A DNA stretch of 64,000 nucleotides from Acidobacteriota bacterium (GCA_022820545.1 JAJEFG010000048.1:1-64000); one strand, 5' to 3'; counted from the first letter of the stretch, positions 39,706 through 48,286 are shown. Made by a program: numbers and translations. Notes: a model not told the origin generated them from the letters alone.

Positions 39706-40341
39706 TCACCGCCGTACTTCGATGGCGAGATAACGGAATTGCCCGCCTCTGGGTCGGTCCGCCTTGAGTAGCGGTCCGTAGTTCCTCCAATGGCAACGAT
39801 ACGAACCTGACAGGACGATCGGTGATTCGCGTGTCGCACTACTTCCCGGACTCGCCTTGGGTGACCAGCACATCTTTTCCGGAGGTTCGTGGCCTTCGTG
39901 AACGCGGAACTCTGCCCCGATCGTGGTGTCGGAAGGCTTCGGCGGCTTCCAATGTTGCCAATCGTTGGTGAGCAGAACCGCGATCCCGGTGCACGCCCGG
40001 CGCACTTCGGCGGTAATCCGTTCAAGTCTCATCAAGTCCTTCAGGAAGTCGTAACAGTCGATGTCCCGAGCCCCCTCGCTGTGCACGAACAACTCACCCT
40101 GCCATTCGAATCGCCTTTCTCGGAGCGGGTACTTCAGTTCGATTGCTGTCCCGATGTCCGGCAGCCATATGTCAACGCGCATCCGCTCATTCGGACACGG
40201 CGGGTACTCCAGCCGGACATCGCGTCCCGTTTGCTCACGGATCTCCCATGCCAGCGCGAACTGGAAATCGGCCTCGGAGTGGAAGACGGGCCGCCTCTCG
40301 GCCAAGCCCGCCAGCAGTGAATGGATATCGAACGGCGTCAC
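39706..40341 (-). CDS. PD-(D/E)XK nuclease-like protein
   Basis: A 211-residue protein with a PD-(D/E)XK core in its first 80 residues: Glu23 in SEADFQFAL, Asp57 in RVDIWL, and Glu68-x-Lys70 in AIELKYPL. This is the metal-binding set of restriction-type nucleases. The C-terminal half (after about 110) is unlike anything I recognise and ends RGGQFRYLAIEVRR. GTG start overlaps the stop of the AAA/DUF4143 gene upstream (GTGA), so they form one operon. Base composition looks less GC-rich than the surrounding housekeeping genes, suggesting transfer. Confidence 0.68.
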   Translation of the reverse strand: MTPFDIHSLLAGLAERRPVFHSEADFQFALAWEIREQTGRDVRLEYPPCPNERMRVDIWLPDIGTAIELKYPLRERRFEWQGELFVHSEGARDIDCYDFLKDLMRLERITAEVRRACTGIAVLLTNDWQHWKPPKPSDTTIGAEFRVHEGHEPPEKMCWSPKASPGSSATRESPIVLSGSYRCHWRNYGPLLKADRPRGGQFRYLAIEVRR

Positions 40342-41564
40342 AGATACCCCGCCGGGATCGCCGCCACGTCCTCGGCAAGCTGCACGTCAGTCTCCCGGAG
40401 ACAGACCACGGCCCCCGGCCCGCGCTCCCGGTCCAGCTTCCCGATCGCTTGGAAATGCGCCGCCGCGGACCGGCCGGGCGATGCGGTCTTCTTGAACTCG
40501 ACCGGATGGAGGCGGTGATCGCGTTCGATCAGCAGGTCCACTTCGCGCTGGTCGCGGTCCCGGTAGAACCAGAAATGCGCCTCCCGGCCGTGATGCCAAT
40601 AGCTCTTCAGGATCTCGGTGAACATCCAGGTCTCGAGAATCGCGCCGGACATCGCTCCCGCCTCCAGCGTTTCCGGTGACGACCAGCGCGTGAGGTAGGC
40701 GCACAGTCCCGTGTCCAGGAAATAGAGCTTCGGTGTCCTGAGGAGCCGGTTGGTGACGTTGGTGTGGTACGGCTGCAGCAGGTGGATCAGGCCGGAGGTC
40801 TCAAGGACCGAGAGCCAGGTCTTCACGGTCTTCTGGTCCACTCCGACATCGCGCGCCAGGTCCGCGTAGTTGAGGAGTTGACCCGTGCGGGCGGCGGCCG
40901 CGCGCAGCAGCCGGGTGAAGGCCGTTTCATCGCCCACCCGGGCGAGGTCGCGCACATCCCGCTGGACGTACGTCTGGAGGTAGGAGCGGTAGAAGTCATC
41001 GCGCAGTTCGGCGCCCGCGAGGACGGCGCCCGGGAACGCCCCGACCCAGATGCGGCGGTACAGATCCATCAGTCCGCCGGCATGCGTACCGGAGGCGCGA
41101 GCGTCCGCGATCCACTCCGCAGTCGGAAGGAAGGGCGCGGCGCGGTCGGCCCGTCCGTCCGCTTCGGCCTGCGAAAAACCCAGGAGATCCAGGATTGCCA
41201 CGCGGCCGGCGAGCGTCTCCGAGACGCCCCGCATGAGATGGAACTTCTGCGAACCGGTCAGCCAGTACATGCCCGGACGGCGCGCACGGTCCACCTCCAG
41301 TTTGAGGTGGCTGAACAACTGCGGGGCGTACTGCACCTCGTCGATCGTTGCCGGCGGTGGATGGGCCTGGAGGAAGAGCGCCGGATCGTTCTGCGCGAGG
41401 TCCCGCTGGTCGAGATCGTCGAGCGACACGGTGCGCCGGTCCCCCGAGCCGCAGTGCTCGAGCAGGGTCGTCTTGCCGACCTGACGCGGCCCCGTCAGCA
41501 GGATGACGGGAAACGCCCCGGAAACCCGCTCGATGGCGCTTGCCAGCGTTCGCTGCTTGTACAT
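40338..41564 (-). CDS. AAA ATPase with DUF4143 domain
   Basis: A 408-residue AAA_14/DUF4143 protein. Walker A is LLTGPRQVGKTTLLEH, Walker B-like ATIDEVQYAPQL, then DUF4143 with a winged helix (NYADLARDVGVDQKTVKTWLSVLE) and a degenerate PD-(D/E)XK-like end (REVDLLIE...HPVEFKK). These proteins are abundant in bacteria but their role is unknown. The upstream GTG at 41591 lies inside a 39-bp interrupted palindrome, so I prefer the ATG at 41564. Operon with the nuclease-like gene. Confidence 0.83.
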   Translation of the reverse strand: MYKQRTLASAIERVSGAFPVILLTGPRQVGKTTLLEHCGSGDRRTVSLDDLDQRDLAQNDPALFLQAHPPPATIDEVQYAPQLFSHLKLEVDRARRPGMYWLTGSQKFHLMRGVSETLAGRVAILDLLGFSQAEADGRADRAAPFLPTAEWIADARASGTHAGGLMDLYRRIWVGAFPGAVLAGAELRDDFYRSYLQTYVQRDVRDLARVGDETAFTRLLRAAAARTGQLLNYADLARDVGVDQKTVKTWLSVLETSGLIHLLQPYHTNVTNRLLRTPKLYFLDTGLCAYLTRWSSPETLEAGAMSGAILETWMFTEILKSYWHHGREAHFWFYRDRDQREVDLLIERDHRLHPVEFKKTASPGRSAAAHFQAIGKLDRERGPGAVVCLRETDVQLAEDVAAIPAGYL

Positions 41565-41568
41565 TGGT

Positions 41569-41607
41569 CTTCGGCAGATATGGAGAGTCACTCCATATTA
41601 GCCGAAG
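41569..41607. promoter_or_regulatory. 39-bp interrupted palindrome, probable operator
   Basis: Outer arms CTTCGGC (41569-41575) and GCCGAAG (41601-41607), inner arms ATATGGAG (41578-41585) and CTCCATAT (41591-41598), a 5-nt centre and two mismatched dinucleotides. It sits 4 nt before the AAA/DUF4143 ATG at 41564 and is AT-richer than its surroundings. Confidence 0.6.
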
Positions 41608-41642
41608 TCACCTCTGTCGATAGCCGTTTCCGTTGCGCGTCG

Positions 41643-42500
41643 CTACCCGCACCGCCGGACCGGATTCTCCAGGCGCCCGATCGCTTCCACCTCCGCGCCC
41701 ACGGTGTCGCCGTCCTCGATGACCATCGCACCCGGCGTCCCGGTCAGCAGGATGTCGCCCGCCTTCCAGGTCATGTCCTCCGAGAAGAAGGAAATGAGTT
41801 TCTCCGGCGGGTGGGTCATCGCCTCCACGAGGGCGCTCCGGGCCCGCTCTCCGTTCAACAGGGTCGACGTCCGGACCGCCGCGAGCGATTCGCGCGTCGC
41901 GACCTCGTCGGGGGTGACGAGGCAGGGGCCGAGGCTCAGGAAGGTGTCGAAGCTCTTCGCGCGGGTCAGGAACCGCGGGTTCTGACGGAGGATGTCCTCC
42001 GCGGTCATGTCCACCGCCAGCGTGAAGGCGCCGACCGCCGACCACGCGTCTTCCGGGGCGATGTCCTGTCCCGACCGGCCCAGCACGATCACCAGTTCGC
42101 CCTCTCCCGTGACCCGCTGCGACGCCCGGGGCAGGCGCACTGTGGCGCCCGGGCCGACGATGGACGCGTTCGGCCGCATGAAGCCGACCGGCGTCGCCGT
42201 GGTCTTCGCGTCGAGATCGGCGGCGTGGGCGCGGTAGTTGAGTCCGATGCACCAGATCTTGGGGGGACGCACCAGCGGAGCCAGCAGGTCCGCGTCCTCC
42301 AGCCGGAGCCCGGCGGAGGCGTCCGTCTCTGCGGCGGCCGCGGCAAGCGCCGGGAGACGGCCGCACTGGACGACCTCGTCGAGGTCGCCCGGCTCGGCCG
42401 GGGCGAGCTCGGGGGCCAGTTCGCGAATGGGGATCAGGCGGTCTCCGATCAGGACTCCCGCATCCGCTCCGGAGGGAGTGGCATATCGGTAGAGGCGCAT
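41643..42500 (-). CDS. Fumarylacetoacetate hydrolase family protein
   Basis: A 285-residue FAH-fold enzyme: IWCIGLNYRAHAADL at about 82-96, then VTGEGELVIVLGRSGQDI with the metal-binding Glu pair, GAFTLAVDMTAEDILRQN, FDTFLSLGPCLVTPDEV, and the C-terminal KAGDILLTGTPGAM glycine-rich loop. Members hydrolyse C-C bonds of beta-diketo acids or act as decarboxylases or tautomerases. The adjacent divergent LarA-type racemase hints at a 2-hydroxy- or 2-oxoacid pathway. TATTCT box 6 nt before the ATG. Confidence 0.85.
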   Translation of the reverse strand: MRLYRYATPSGADAGVLIGDRLIPIRELAPELAPAEPGDLDEVVQCGRLPALAAAAAETDASAGLRLEDADLLAPLVRPPKIWCIGLNYRAHAADLDAKTTATPVGFMRPNASIVGPGATVRLPRASQRVTGEGELVIVLGRSGQDIAPEDAWSAVGAFTLAVDMTAEDILRQNPRFLTRAKSFDTFLSLGPCLVTPDEVATRESLAAVRTSTLLNGERARSALVEAMTHPPEKLISFFSEDMTWKAGDILLTGTPGAMVIEDGDTVGAEVEAIGRLENPVRRCG

Positions 42501-42506
42501 CCGGCG

Positions 42507-42512
42507 AGAATA
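42507..42512 (-). promoter_or_regulatory. Probable -10 box of the FAH-family gene (TATTCT)
   Basis: TATTCT on the minus strand, 6 nt before the ATG at 42500. The same short intergenic region must also serve the divergent LarA-type gene starting at 42523. Confidence 0.45.
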
Positions 42513-42522
42513 CGCGGAAGCC

Positions 42523-43791
42523 GTGCGGATCCCACTCGACTACGGAGAGACCGGCCTCGACCTCGTTCTCCCCGCGGACGCCGAGGAGAGAACGACCGTC
42601 ATCCGTCCCCGCTTCCCGCCCCCGGTTCCCTCCGCGGAGGCGGCGGTCCGCCGGGCGCTCCGGGCGCCGGACGCCGGCCCGCCGCTCGCGGAACGCGTCC
42701 CCGCGGGCGCCACGGTGGCCATCTCGGTGTGCGATCCCACCCGGGCGCAGCCGCGGGCGCCGATGCTGCGCGCCATCCTCGAAGAGATCCCGACGCCTCC
42801 CGAACGGGTGACGCTGCTGGTCGCCACCGGCACCCACCGGCCCGCAACGCCGGCCGAACTCGAGGCCATGTTCGGCAGCGAACTGCTCTCGGCCTGCGAG
42901 GTCGTGAACCACCGCTGCCGGGACGCCTCCGAACTCGTCCGGCTTCCGGACACCGAAGCCGGCGTTCCGGTGCTGCTCAACCGCCGCTTCCTCGAAGCCG
43001 ACGTCCGGATCACCACCGGCTTCGTCGAGCCGCACTTCTTCGCCGGCTTCTCCGGCGGGCCGAAGATGGTGGCGCCGGGACTCGCCGGGATGGAGACCAT
43101 CCTGGTGCTGCACGACGACCGGCGGATCGGGCACCCGAGCGCGGTCTTCGGCATCACCGAGGGCAATCCCGTCCACGACGACGTCCGGGCGATCGCGCGC
43201 CAGGTCGGCGTGGACTTCGGGCTCGACGTGCTGCTCGACGGAGACAAGCGGATCACCGGGGTGTTCGGCGGCGACCTGCTCGACGAGCACGCCCGCGCGT
43301 GCGTCCGTTCCCACGAGGAAGCGATGTGTCCGGTGGATCAGCCTTTCGAGGTCGTGGTGGCCACGAACTCCGGATACCCGCTCGACCAGAATCTCTACCA
43401 GGCCGTGAAGGGGATGTCCGCCGCGGAACGGATCGTCGAGGCCGGCGGGACGATCTTCTGCGCCGCCGAGTGCCGGGACGGCATCCCCGACGAGGGCGCC
43501 TATGCCCGGGCGCTGCGGGCGGGCGGCACCCTGGCCGAGGTGCGCGCGGCGCTCGCCTCGGCCTTGGTCCGCCGTCCGGACGACTGGCAGATCCAGGTCC
43601 ACTGCCGGATCCTGGAGCGCGCGAGCGTCGGGCTCCATTCGTCGCTTCCGGAGGACACCGTGCGCGGCGCGCACCTGGAGCCGGTTCCCGATCTGTCGCT
43701 CGCCTGCCGGGAGGCGCTCGAGGCGGCGGGGGAGGGGGCGCGGCTCGCCGTGCTCCCGCACGGGCCCATCACGATCCCCTATCTCGGCTGA
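42523..43791 (+). CDS. LarA-family nickel-pincer racemase/epimerase
   Basis: A 422-residue homologue of lactate racemase LarA. The residues that hold the pincer nucleotide and do catalysis in Lactiplantibacillus LarA all have counterparts at nearly the same positions: Asp71 and Arg74 (DPTR), His105 (GTHRP), His171 and Lys181 (PHFFAGFSGGPK; the Lys forms the covalent cofactor link), His197 (VLHDD), Gln293 and Lys296 (YQAVKG). LarA-family enzymes racemise various 2-hydroxyacids, so lactate is not assured. LarC is encoded 20 kb away. GTG start, 22 nt from the divergent FAH gene. Confidence 0.87.
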   Translation: MRIPLDYGETGLDLVLPADAEERTTVIRPRFPPPVPSAEAAVRRALRAPDAGPPLAERVPAGATVAISVCDPTRAQPRAPMLRAILEEIPTPPERVTLLVATGTHRPATPAELEAMFGSELLSACEVVNHRCRDASELVRLPDTEAGVPVLLNRRFLEADVRITTGFVEPHFFAGFSGGPKMVAPGLAGMETILVLHDDRRIGHPSAVFGITEGNPVHDDVRAIARQVGVDFGLDVLLDGDKRITGVFGGDLLDEHARACVRSHEEAMCPVDQPFEVVVATNSGYPLDQNLYQAVKGMSAAERIVEAGGTIFCAAECRDGIPDEGAYARALRAGGTLAEVRAALASALVRRPDDWQIQVHCRILERASVGLHSSLPEDTVRGAHLEPVPDLSLACREALEAAGEGARLAVLPHGPITIPYLG

Positions 43792-43830
43792 CGGGGCGCT
43801 ATGTCTCCGCGAGCGCTTCGTTTCCGAGAC

Positions 43831-43951
43831 TGCGATATCGACCGCAGCGCGGTCTCACCGGCGTCGATATCGACCCCGGTTCGGCGCCACCGGCGTCGAT
43901 ACCGGCCCCGGTTCGGAGTCACCGGCGTCGATATCGACCCTGGCTCGGACC
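43831..43951. repeat. 32-bp tandem repeat, three full copies plus a degenerate one
   Basis: Units at 43856-43887, 43888-43919 and 43920-43951, each beginning CACCGGCGTCGATA; a degenerate partial unit covers about 43831-43855. Two units carry the perfect 12-bp palindrome GTCGATATCGAC. The array lies between the racemase stop and the penicillin acylase gene, whose stop codon and final residues fall inside it. Confidence 0.85.
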
Positions 43952-46339
43952 TTCGTCTGCCTGATCCGGAACCAGCGTCAGGGTCCACTTCGCCGGCCCG
44001 GCGAGGAAGGGCGCCGCCCGGCCCTCCTCCCAGTCCCGGTGCCCGGAGAGGTAGTAGGGCATCCCCGGGTGCCCGGACTGTCCCCCCGGCATGTGCAGGA
44101 TTCCGGTTTCCTCGCGTCCCGGCGCCACCACGAAGCGGTTCGAGGGGCCGTGGTTTCCGCTCTGGGCGCGCGGCAGCCCCGCATCGCCAGGAAGACCCCG
44201 CGGCGGAGCGTCGAGGTAAGGGGAGAGGACTCGGGACAGCGGCCCGGGGAGTCCCGGGCTCAGCGGATGCCGGAGGTGGACGAGGTTCTCCTTCCCCCAG
44301 GTCTGCTCCGCCAGCGGACCGGCGCCGCGCATCCCGGCGGCGGCCGCGAGCAGGGCGTTGTGTAACGCACCGTTCCAGTCATCCGCTCCCGGGGGGACGA
44401 AGTGGCGCGGCTTCTCCTCCGCAAGCCGGAGAAGAGGTCCCGGCCACTGGAGGGCGACAAGCGGAGAGAAGTCCGGCAGCGCTTCCGCGGCGGCCGCCGT
44501 GAGGCTCCCATAGACGTCCCGGAACAGCTCCAGCCGCGCGTTCCGGACGAGCGGGTAGGCGGCGCTGTCCACGCTCGCCCCTCCGGTCCAGCCTTCGCGC
44601 AGCAAGCGTCCGGCTTCGGCGGCCAGCGGGCTTTCCGCGCCGTCGAGGGAGCGAAGGAAAAGATCCCGCCAGAGGGCCAGTTCCGGCGCCCGGTCCTCCA
44701 GTTGGATGTCCAGCATGGCCCCCTCGTCGGCGGCCTCCACCGCGAGGAGCCGGTCCCGGATCAGGCGCGCCCGCTCGCCATGGGCGTAGCCTCCGCCCCG
44801 GCCGAGCCGGTCGAGGAAGTCGCCGTCCACGAGCCGGTTGTTCGCCGTCCAGAGGAGTCCCGACTCCGGATTCCGGATCGCCGGGATTTCCTCCGGTTCC
44901 AGATACCCGTCCCACCCCCGGGAGTCGTCCGCCCACGACACCGGCACGGTTCCGTCGAAGCCGCGGCGCCGGGGGATCGGTCCGGCGATGGTCCAGCCGA
45001 TCGATCCCTCCCGGTCCACGGCGACCAGGTTCTGGGGCGGCATGCCGCTGCCCCAGCCGGCCTGGAACACGCCTTCGATCGTCCGGGCCGCCGCGAAACC
45101 GAGATACCCCGCCCGGAATCCCTCGGGGTCGTGCGCGATCCAGCGGACCGCGAGCGGACGTCCCCACCGCTCGGTGACCGGTCCCCAGATGGTCTCCCGG
45201 ACCTCCATGGTTTCCGGAGGGGCGCCGGCCACCGGAATCTCCTCCCGGACCACCTCCATGCGGCGCCAGCCGTCCGGAGCGCGGTAGCGGAGGGGGTCGG
45301 CGGGATCGAGCTCCAGTTCCACCAGGTCTGTCCAGTCCCCTCCCGAGTTGGTGAATCCCCAGGCCACGTTGCCGTTGCTTCCGGCGATCACCGCGGGGAC
45401 GCCCGGTAGCGTCAGTCCCCGGAGCCGCAGGTCGCCGACATGCAGTTCGGCGCGGTACCAGATGTTCGGAACGCCGAGGGAGAGGTGCATGTCGCTGGTC
45501 ATCAGGGCGACGCCGCCGGCGGTCCGCCGGGGCGCCACCGCCCACGAGTTGCTCCCGGACATCACCGGGGGCTCGCCCGGCGGGACGAAACCGACCCCCC
45601 GGGCGTCCGCGAACGCCTCGGGGCCGGGAATCCCGGGGACCTCGAAGGCCTCCCCCACGAGCGGGGCGTCCCGGTCCGTGCCCGGCGGGTTCAGAAACGC
45701 CGCGAGTTCCGGGGGCAGCGCCGCTTCGAGCGCCGCGGTCCTCGCATCCCGGGCGCCGTCCGCGTCGTTCAGGACGAAGTACATCGCCACGACGGTGAGC
45801 AGCGAGTCGCCGATGCGCCAGGCCGCCGGCTCCTCTCCCAGAAGCAGGTATTCGAAAGGCGGCGCGGCGAGCCCGGCGATACCGGCAGCGACCCCGTCGC
45901 GGTACGCCTCGAAGGTGCGGCGCGCTTCGGCGGGCAGCGCGGCGGCGGCCGTCTCGGTGCGAGTACGCATCCGGTGGAACCGCGCCTCCCGATCGAGCGG
46001 CAGCGCCGCCGCTCCCACGAGCGCCGCCAGCTCGCCCGCCGCCTGCCGCCGCTGCAGGTCCATCTGGAAGAACCGTTCCTGGGCGTGGAGATACCCGAGC
46101 GTCCGGTAACCGTCATCCAGCGTCTCCGCGCGGATCCGGGGAATCCCCAGGCGGTCCCGTTCCACCGTGACCGGCGCCGAAAGCCCCGGCAGCGCGGCGG
46201 TTCCGGTCAACGCCGGCCGGCTCGCCCGGAGCTGGCCCCGGACGTGGACGGCGGCGGCGAGCCCGGCGAGCAGGGCGGCGGCCAACAGGCTCACCCCGGC
46301 CCGGACGGTCCATCGTCTCGTTCTGGTGCGTTGCGGCAT
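43919..46339 (-). CDS. Penicillin acylase family Ntn-hydrolase
   Basis: An 806-residue exported amidohydrolase. An N-terminal hydrophobic segment (AGVSLLAAALLAGLAAAV) targets it across the membrane. The alpha part has LGYLHAQERFFQMDLQRRQAAGELA. Self-cleavage before the nucleophile is expected in MSGSNSWAV, freeing the catalytic Ser of the beta chain, and the oxyanion Asn region NGNVAWGFTNSGGDWTDL follows. Homologues cleave amides such as beta-lactams or acyl-homoserine lactones. ATG at 46339 is chosen so that the signal segment is N-terminal. The last residues (about GRYRRR) are encoded by the tandem repeat. Confidence 0.87.
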   Translation of the reverse strand: MPQRTRTRRWTVRAGVSLLAAALLAGLAAAVHVRGQLRASRPALTGTAALPGLSAPVTVERDRLGIPRIRAETLDDGYRTLGYLHAQERFFQMDLQRRQAAGELAALVGAAALPLDREARFHRMRTRTETAAAALPAEARRTFEAYRDGVAAGIAGLAAPPFEYLLLGEEPAAWRIGDSLLTVVAMYFVLNDADGARDARTAALEAALPPELAAFLNPPGTDRDAPLVGEAFEVPGIPGPEAFADARGVGFVPPGEPPVMSGSNSWAVAPRRTAGGVALMTSDMHLSLGVPNIWYRAELHVGDLRLRGLTLPGVPAVIAGSNGNVAWGFTNSGGDWTDLVELELDPADPLRYRAPDGWRRMEVVREEIPVAGAPPETMEVRETIWGPVTERWGRPLAVRWIAHDPEGFRAGYLGFAAARTIEGVFQAGWGSGMPPQNLVAVDREGSIGWTIAGPIPRRRGFDGTVPVSWADDSRGWDGYLEPEEIPAIRNPESGLLWTANNRLVDGDFLDRLGRGGGYAHGERARLIRDRLLAVEAADEGAMLDIQLEDRAPELALWRDLFLRSLDGAESPLAAEAGRLLREGWTGGASVDSAAYPLVRNARLELFRDVYGSLTAAAAEALPDFSPLVALQWPGPLLRLAEEKPRHFVPPGADDWNGALHNALLAAAAGMRGAGPLAEQTWGKENLVHLRHPLSPGLPGPLSRVLSPYLDAPPRGLPGDAGLPRAQSGNHGPSNRFVVAPGREETGILHMPGGQSGHPGMPYYLSGHRDWEEGRAAPFLAGPAKWTLTLVPDQADEGPSQGRYRRR

Positions 46340-46360
46340 CGTGCGGCGCTCTCCGGTGGG

Positions 46361-46366
46361 TATTCT
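46361..46366 (+). promoter_or_regulatory. Probable -10 box (TATTCT) of the DUF481 gene
   Basis: TATTCT followed by 10 nt and the ATG at 46377. Confidence 0.42.
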
Positions 46367-46376
46367 CCCGGCGCTC

Positions 46377-47282
46377 ATGCCTGCCCGCGCCAGCCGCTCC
46401 CGGATTCTGCGCCTCGTCCTCGTGCCCGCGCTCCTCGGGGCCGTCCCCCCGGCGCTCGCCCAGACCGCGGACGACCGCGCTCCCGTGGCGGGCCGCTGGA
46501 CCGGCCAGGCCAACCTGAACCTCGCGGGTTCCTACGGGAACGCGGGCTCGGGTTCGCTCGGGGTGAGCGCGGCGGCGGCCCGGCAGGCCGGCTGGCTGCG
46601 CGTGGCGCTCGAGGGCGGCCTCCTGCGGACGAGCACCGACACCGTGACCCGGGAGGCGTTCGGCGCCCCCGATTCCTTTTCGGTACGGCGGACGGTGGAG
46701 AGCCAGACCTCGGCGGACCGCACCCATCTGCGGGCGCGCTTTTCCGAGCCGTCCCCGGAAGACGGCGACACGAGTCCCCGGTTCTTCGCCGCCGCCGGCT
46801 GGGAGCGGGACGCCCCGGCCGGGGTGCGCTCCCGCTTCGACCTGACCGTCGGCGTGGGCACCGCCTGGGGACGGACCGGCGCCGGAGGGCGCCGCCCCTT
46901 CGAGACCAGCCTGGGGCTCTCCGCGATCCACCAGAGCGACCAGGTCGCGGATCCCGGCGTCGAGAGGGCGTCGGTCGGCCTGCGGCTGGACGTTCGCGCC
47001 CAGACCAGCTACCGCGGCGCCGACCTCGAGGTGGTCTCCGCCTCGACCTGGAACCTGCGGAACACCGACGACCTCCGTCTGGACGTGACCGGCTCGGCGT
47101 CGCTGCCGCTGTCGCAGCGGCTCGCCTTCCGTACGAGCGTGCAGACGCTGTTCGATTCGCGTCCCGCACTGGAGCGGCTGAGCCTGTTCCCGGCGCCCGG
47201 ACAGCCTGCGGCGGGCACCGTGGTCGCATCCCGCCGGCGAACCGACCTCATCGTCCTCGCCTCCCTCGTCGTCCGCTTCTGA
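46377..47282 (+). CDS. DUF481-like outer-membrane protein
   Basis: A 301-residue exported beta-barrel protein. The signal peptide LRLVLVPALLGAVPPALAQ is clear. The rest alternates beta-strands (GQANLNLAGSYGNAGSGSLGVSA, WLRVALEGGLLRTSTD, FDLTVGVGTAWGRTGAGGRRPFETSLGLSA) and ends LIVLASLVVRF, with C-terminal Phe as expected for barrel assembly. The pattern fits DUF481/YdiY-type proteins. Ligand and role unknown. It probably leads a three-gene run with the two genes downstream, starting 3 nt before the next. Confidence 0.72.
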   Translation: MPARASRSRILRLVLVPALLGAVPPALAQTADDRAPVAGRWTGQANLNLAGSYGNAGSGSLGVSAAAARQAGWLRVALEGGLLRTSTDTVTREAFGAPDSFSVRRTVESQTSADRTHLRARFSEPSPEDGDTSPRFFAAAGWERDAPAGVRSRFDLTVGVGTAWGRTGAGGRRPFETSLGLSAIHQSDQVADPGVERASVGLRLDVRAQTSYRGADLEVVSASTWNLRNTDDLRLDVTGSASLPLSQRLAFRTSVQTLFDSRPALERLSLFPAPGQPAAGTVVASRRRTDLIVLASLVVRF

Positions 47283-47284
47283 CG

Positions 47285-48286
47285 ATGACCGCCGAGGTTC
47301 CGCGCGCCGTCGTCCTCGGGCCCCAGCCCGGCCGGATCAGTCTCGGGTCCGGCCTCGAGGCGCTCGACGTGCCGCCCGGTCCGGTGGCGGCCATCACGGT
47401 GGGCTGGCGGGAGACCGAACCCGTCCTGAAGGAGGTCGAGCAGGAGCTTCGGCAGTGCGGCCGCGACGCCGCTCCGCTCCACATCGGCGAGCGGGTCGGC
47501 CGGGTCTTCGAGCGGGACGCGCCGCTCGCCGAGGCGCATCGCGCCCTCCAGGAAGGGCTCCTCGCCGAGGAGCAGCTCTACGGCGCCCGGCTCCGGCGGG
47601 CGGTGGAGACCGCGCGCGAAGTGGTGCGGCTCACGGTTGCCGAACGGTATCGGGACCCCTACGCCGCGCAGGCGTGGCAGGCCATTCTCGACGCGGACCG
47701 GTTCCACGTGACCCGCCACGCCGAACTCTGGCAGGAGTTCCGGGAGGCCGTGGGCCTCGCCGACCGTCCGGCGATCCGCGAGGAGAGGGAGGAACTGGAG
47801 GGTCTGCTCGCGGGAGCCGCCGCGGTGGTGCTGACCGGCGGGCACGTGGCCGTCATCCGGAACCGGCTCCTGCTCCTCGGGCTGGCGGACGCGCTGGCGC
47901 CGCTTCCGGTGCTCGCCTGGTCGGCGGGAGCGATGGTGCTCACCCCGCGCGTGGTCCTGTTCCACGACCGGCTTCCGGGAGGTGCGGCGCGTCCGCGGTT
48001 CCTGGGAGACGGGCTCTCGCTCCTCCCCGGCATCGCCCTCTTCCCGGATGCCGGCATCCGGCTCGATCTCGGAGACCGCCGCAGCCTCGCCGAGTTGTGC
48101 GGGCGGGTACACCCGGACCGGGCCGTGCTGCTGGACCGGGGGGACATGATCCGCTGGGACGGCCGGGCCTGGAGTTCGCCGGACGGAGTCCGGGTGCTCG
48201 CGGGCGACGGTGAGGTCGAGACGGTTTCCTCGTTCGTCCCGGAGGCGGCGGGGGCGGAGTCCCTGACCGACGGAGCGGCAACGTGA
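47285..48286 (+). CDS. Class I glutamine-amidotransferase-like S51-type protein
   Basis: A 333-residue protein with a peptidase E/cyanophycinase-like nucleophile elbow: LAWSAGAMVLT with Ser213, preceded by VVLTGGHVAVIRNRLLLLG, which aligns with the FxGGxxxxL segment of S51 enzymes. About 170 N-terminal residues contain a long charged helical insert (VLKEVEQELRQ...EEQLYGARLRRAVETAREVVR) not found in classic members. Cytoplasmic. ATG is 2 nt after the DUF481 stop, and its own stop overlaps the esterase-like gene (GTGA). Substrate unknown. Confidence 0.65.
   Translation: MTAEVPRAVVLGPQPGRISLGSGLEALDVPPGPVAAITVGWRETEPVLKEVEQELRQCGRDAAPLHIGERVGRVFERDAPLAEAHRALQEGLLAEEQLYGARLRRAVETAREVVRLTVAERYRDPYAAQAWQAILDADRFHVTRHAELWQEFREAVGLADRPAIREEREELEGLLAGAAAVVLTGGHVAVIRNRLLLLGLADALAPLPVLAWSAGAMVLTPRVVLFHDRLPGGAARPRFLGDGLSLLPGIALFPDAGIRLDLGDRRSLAELCGRVHPDRAVLLDRGDMIRWDGRAWSSPDGVRVLAGDGEVETVSSFVPEAAGAESLTDGAAT

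Noticed and set aside
43831-43951. CRISPR array
   Set aside because: Units are directly abutting 32-bp tandem copies with no spacers, and no cas genes are nearby.
43779-43988. Small minus-strand open frame over the 32-bp repeat
   Set aside because: It merely translates the tandem repeat and has no start signal or homology-like features.
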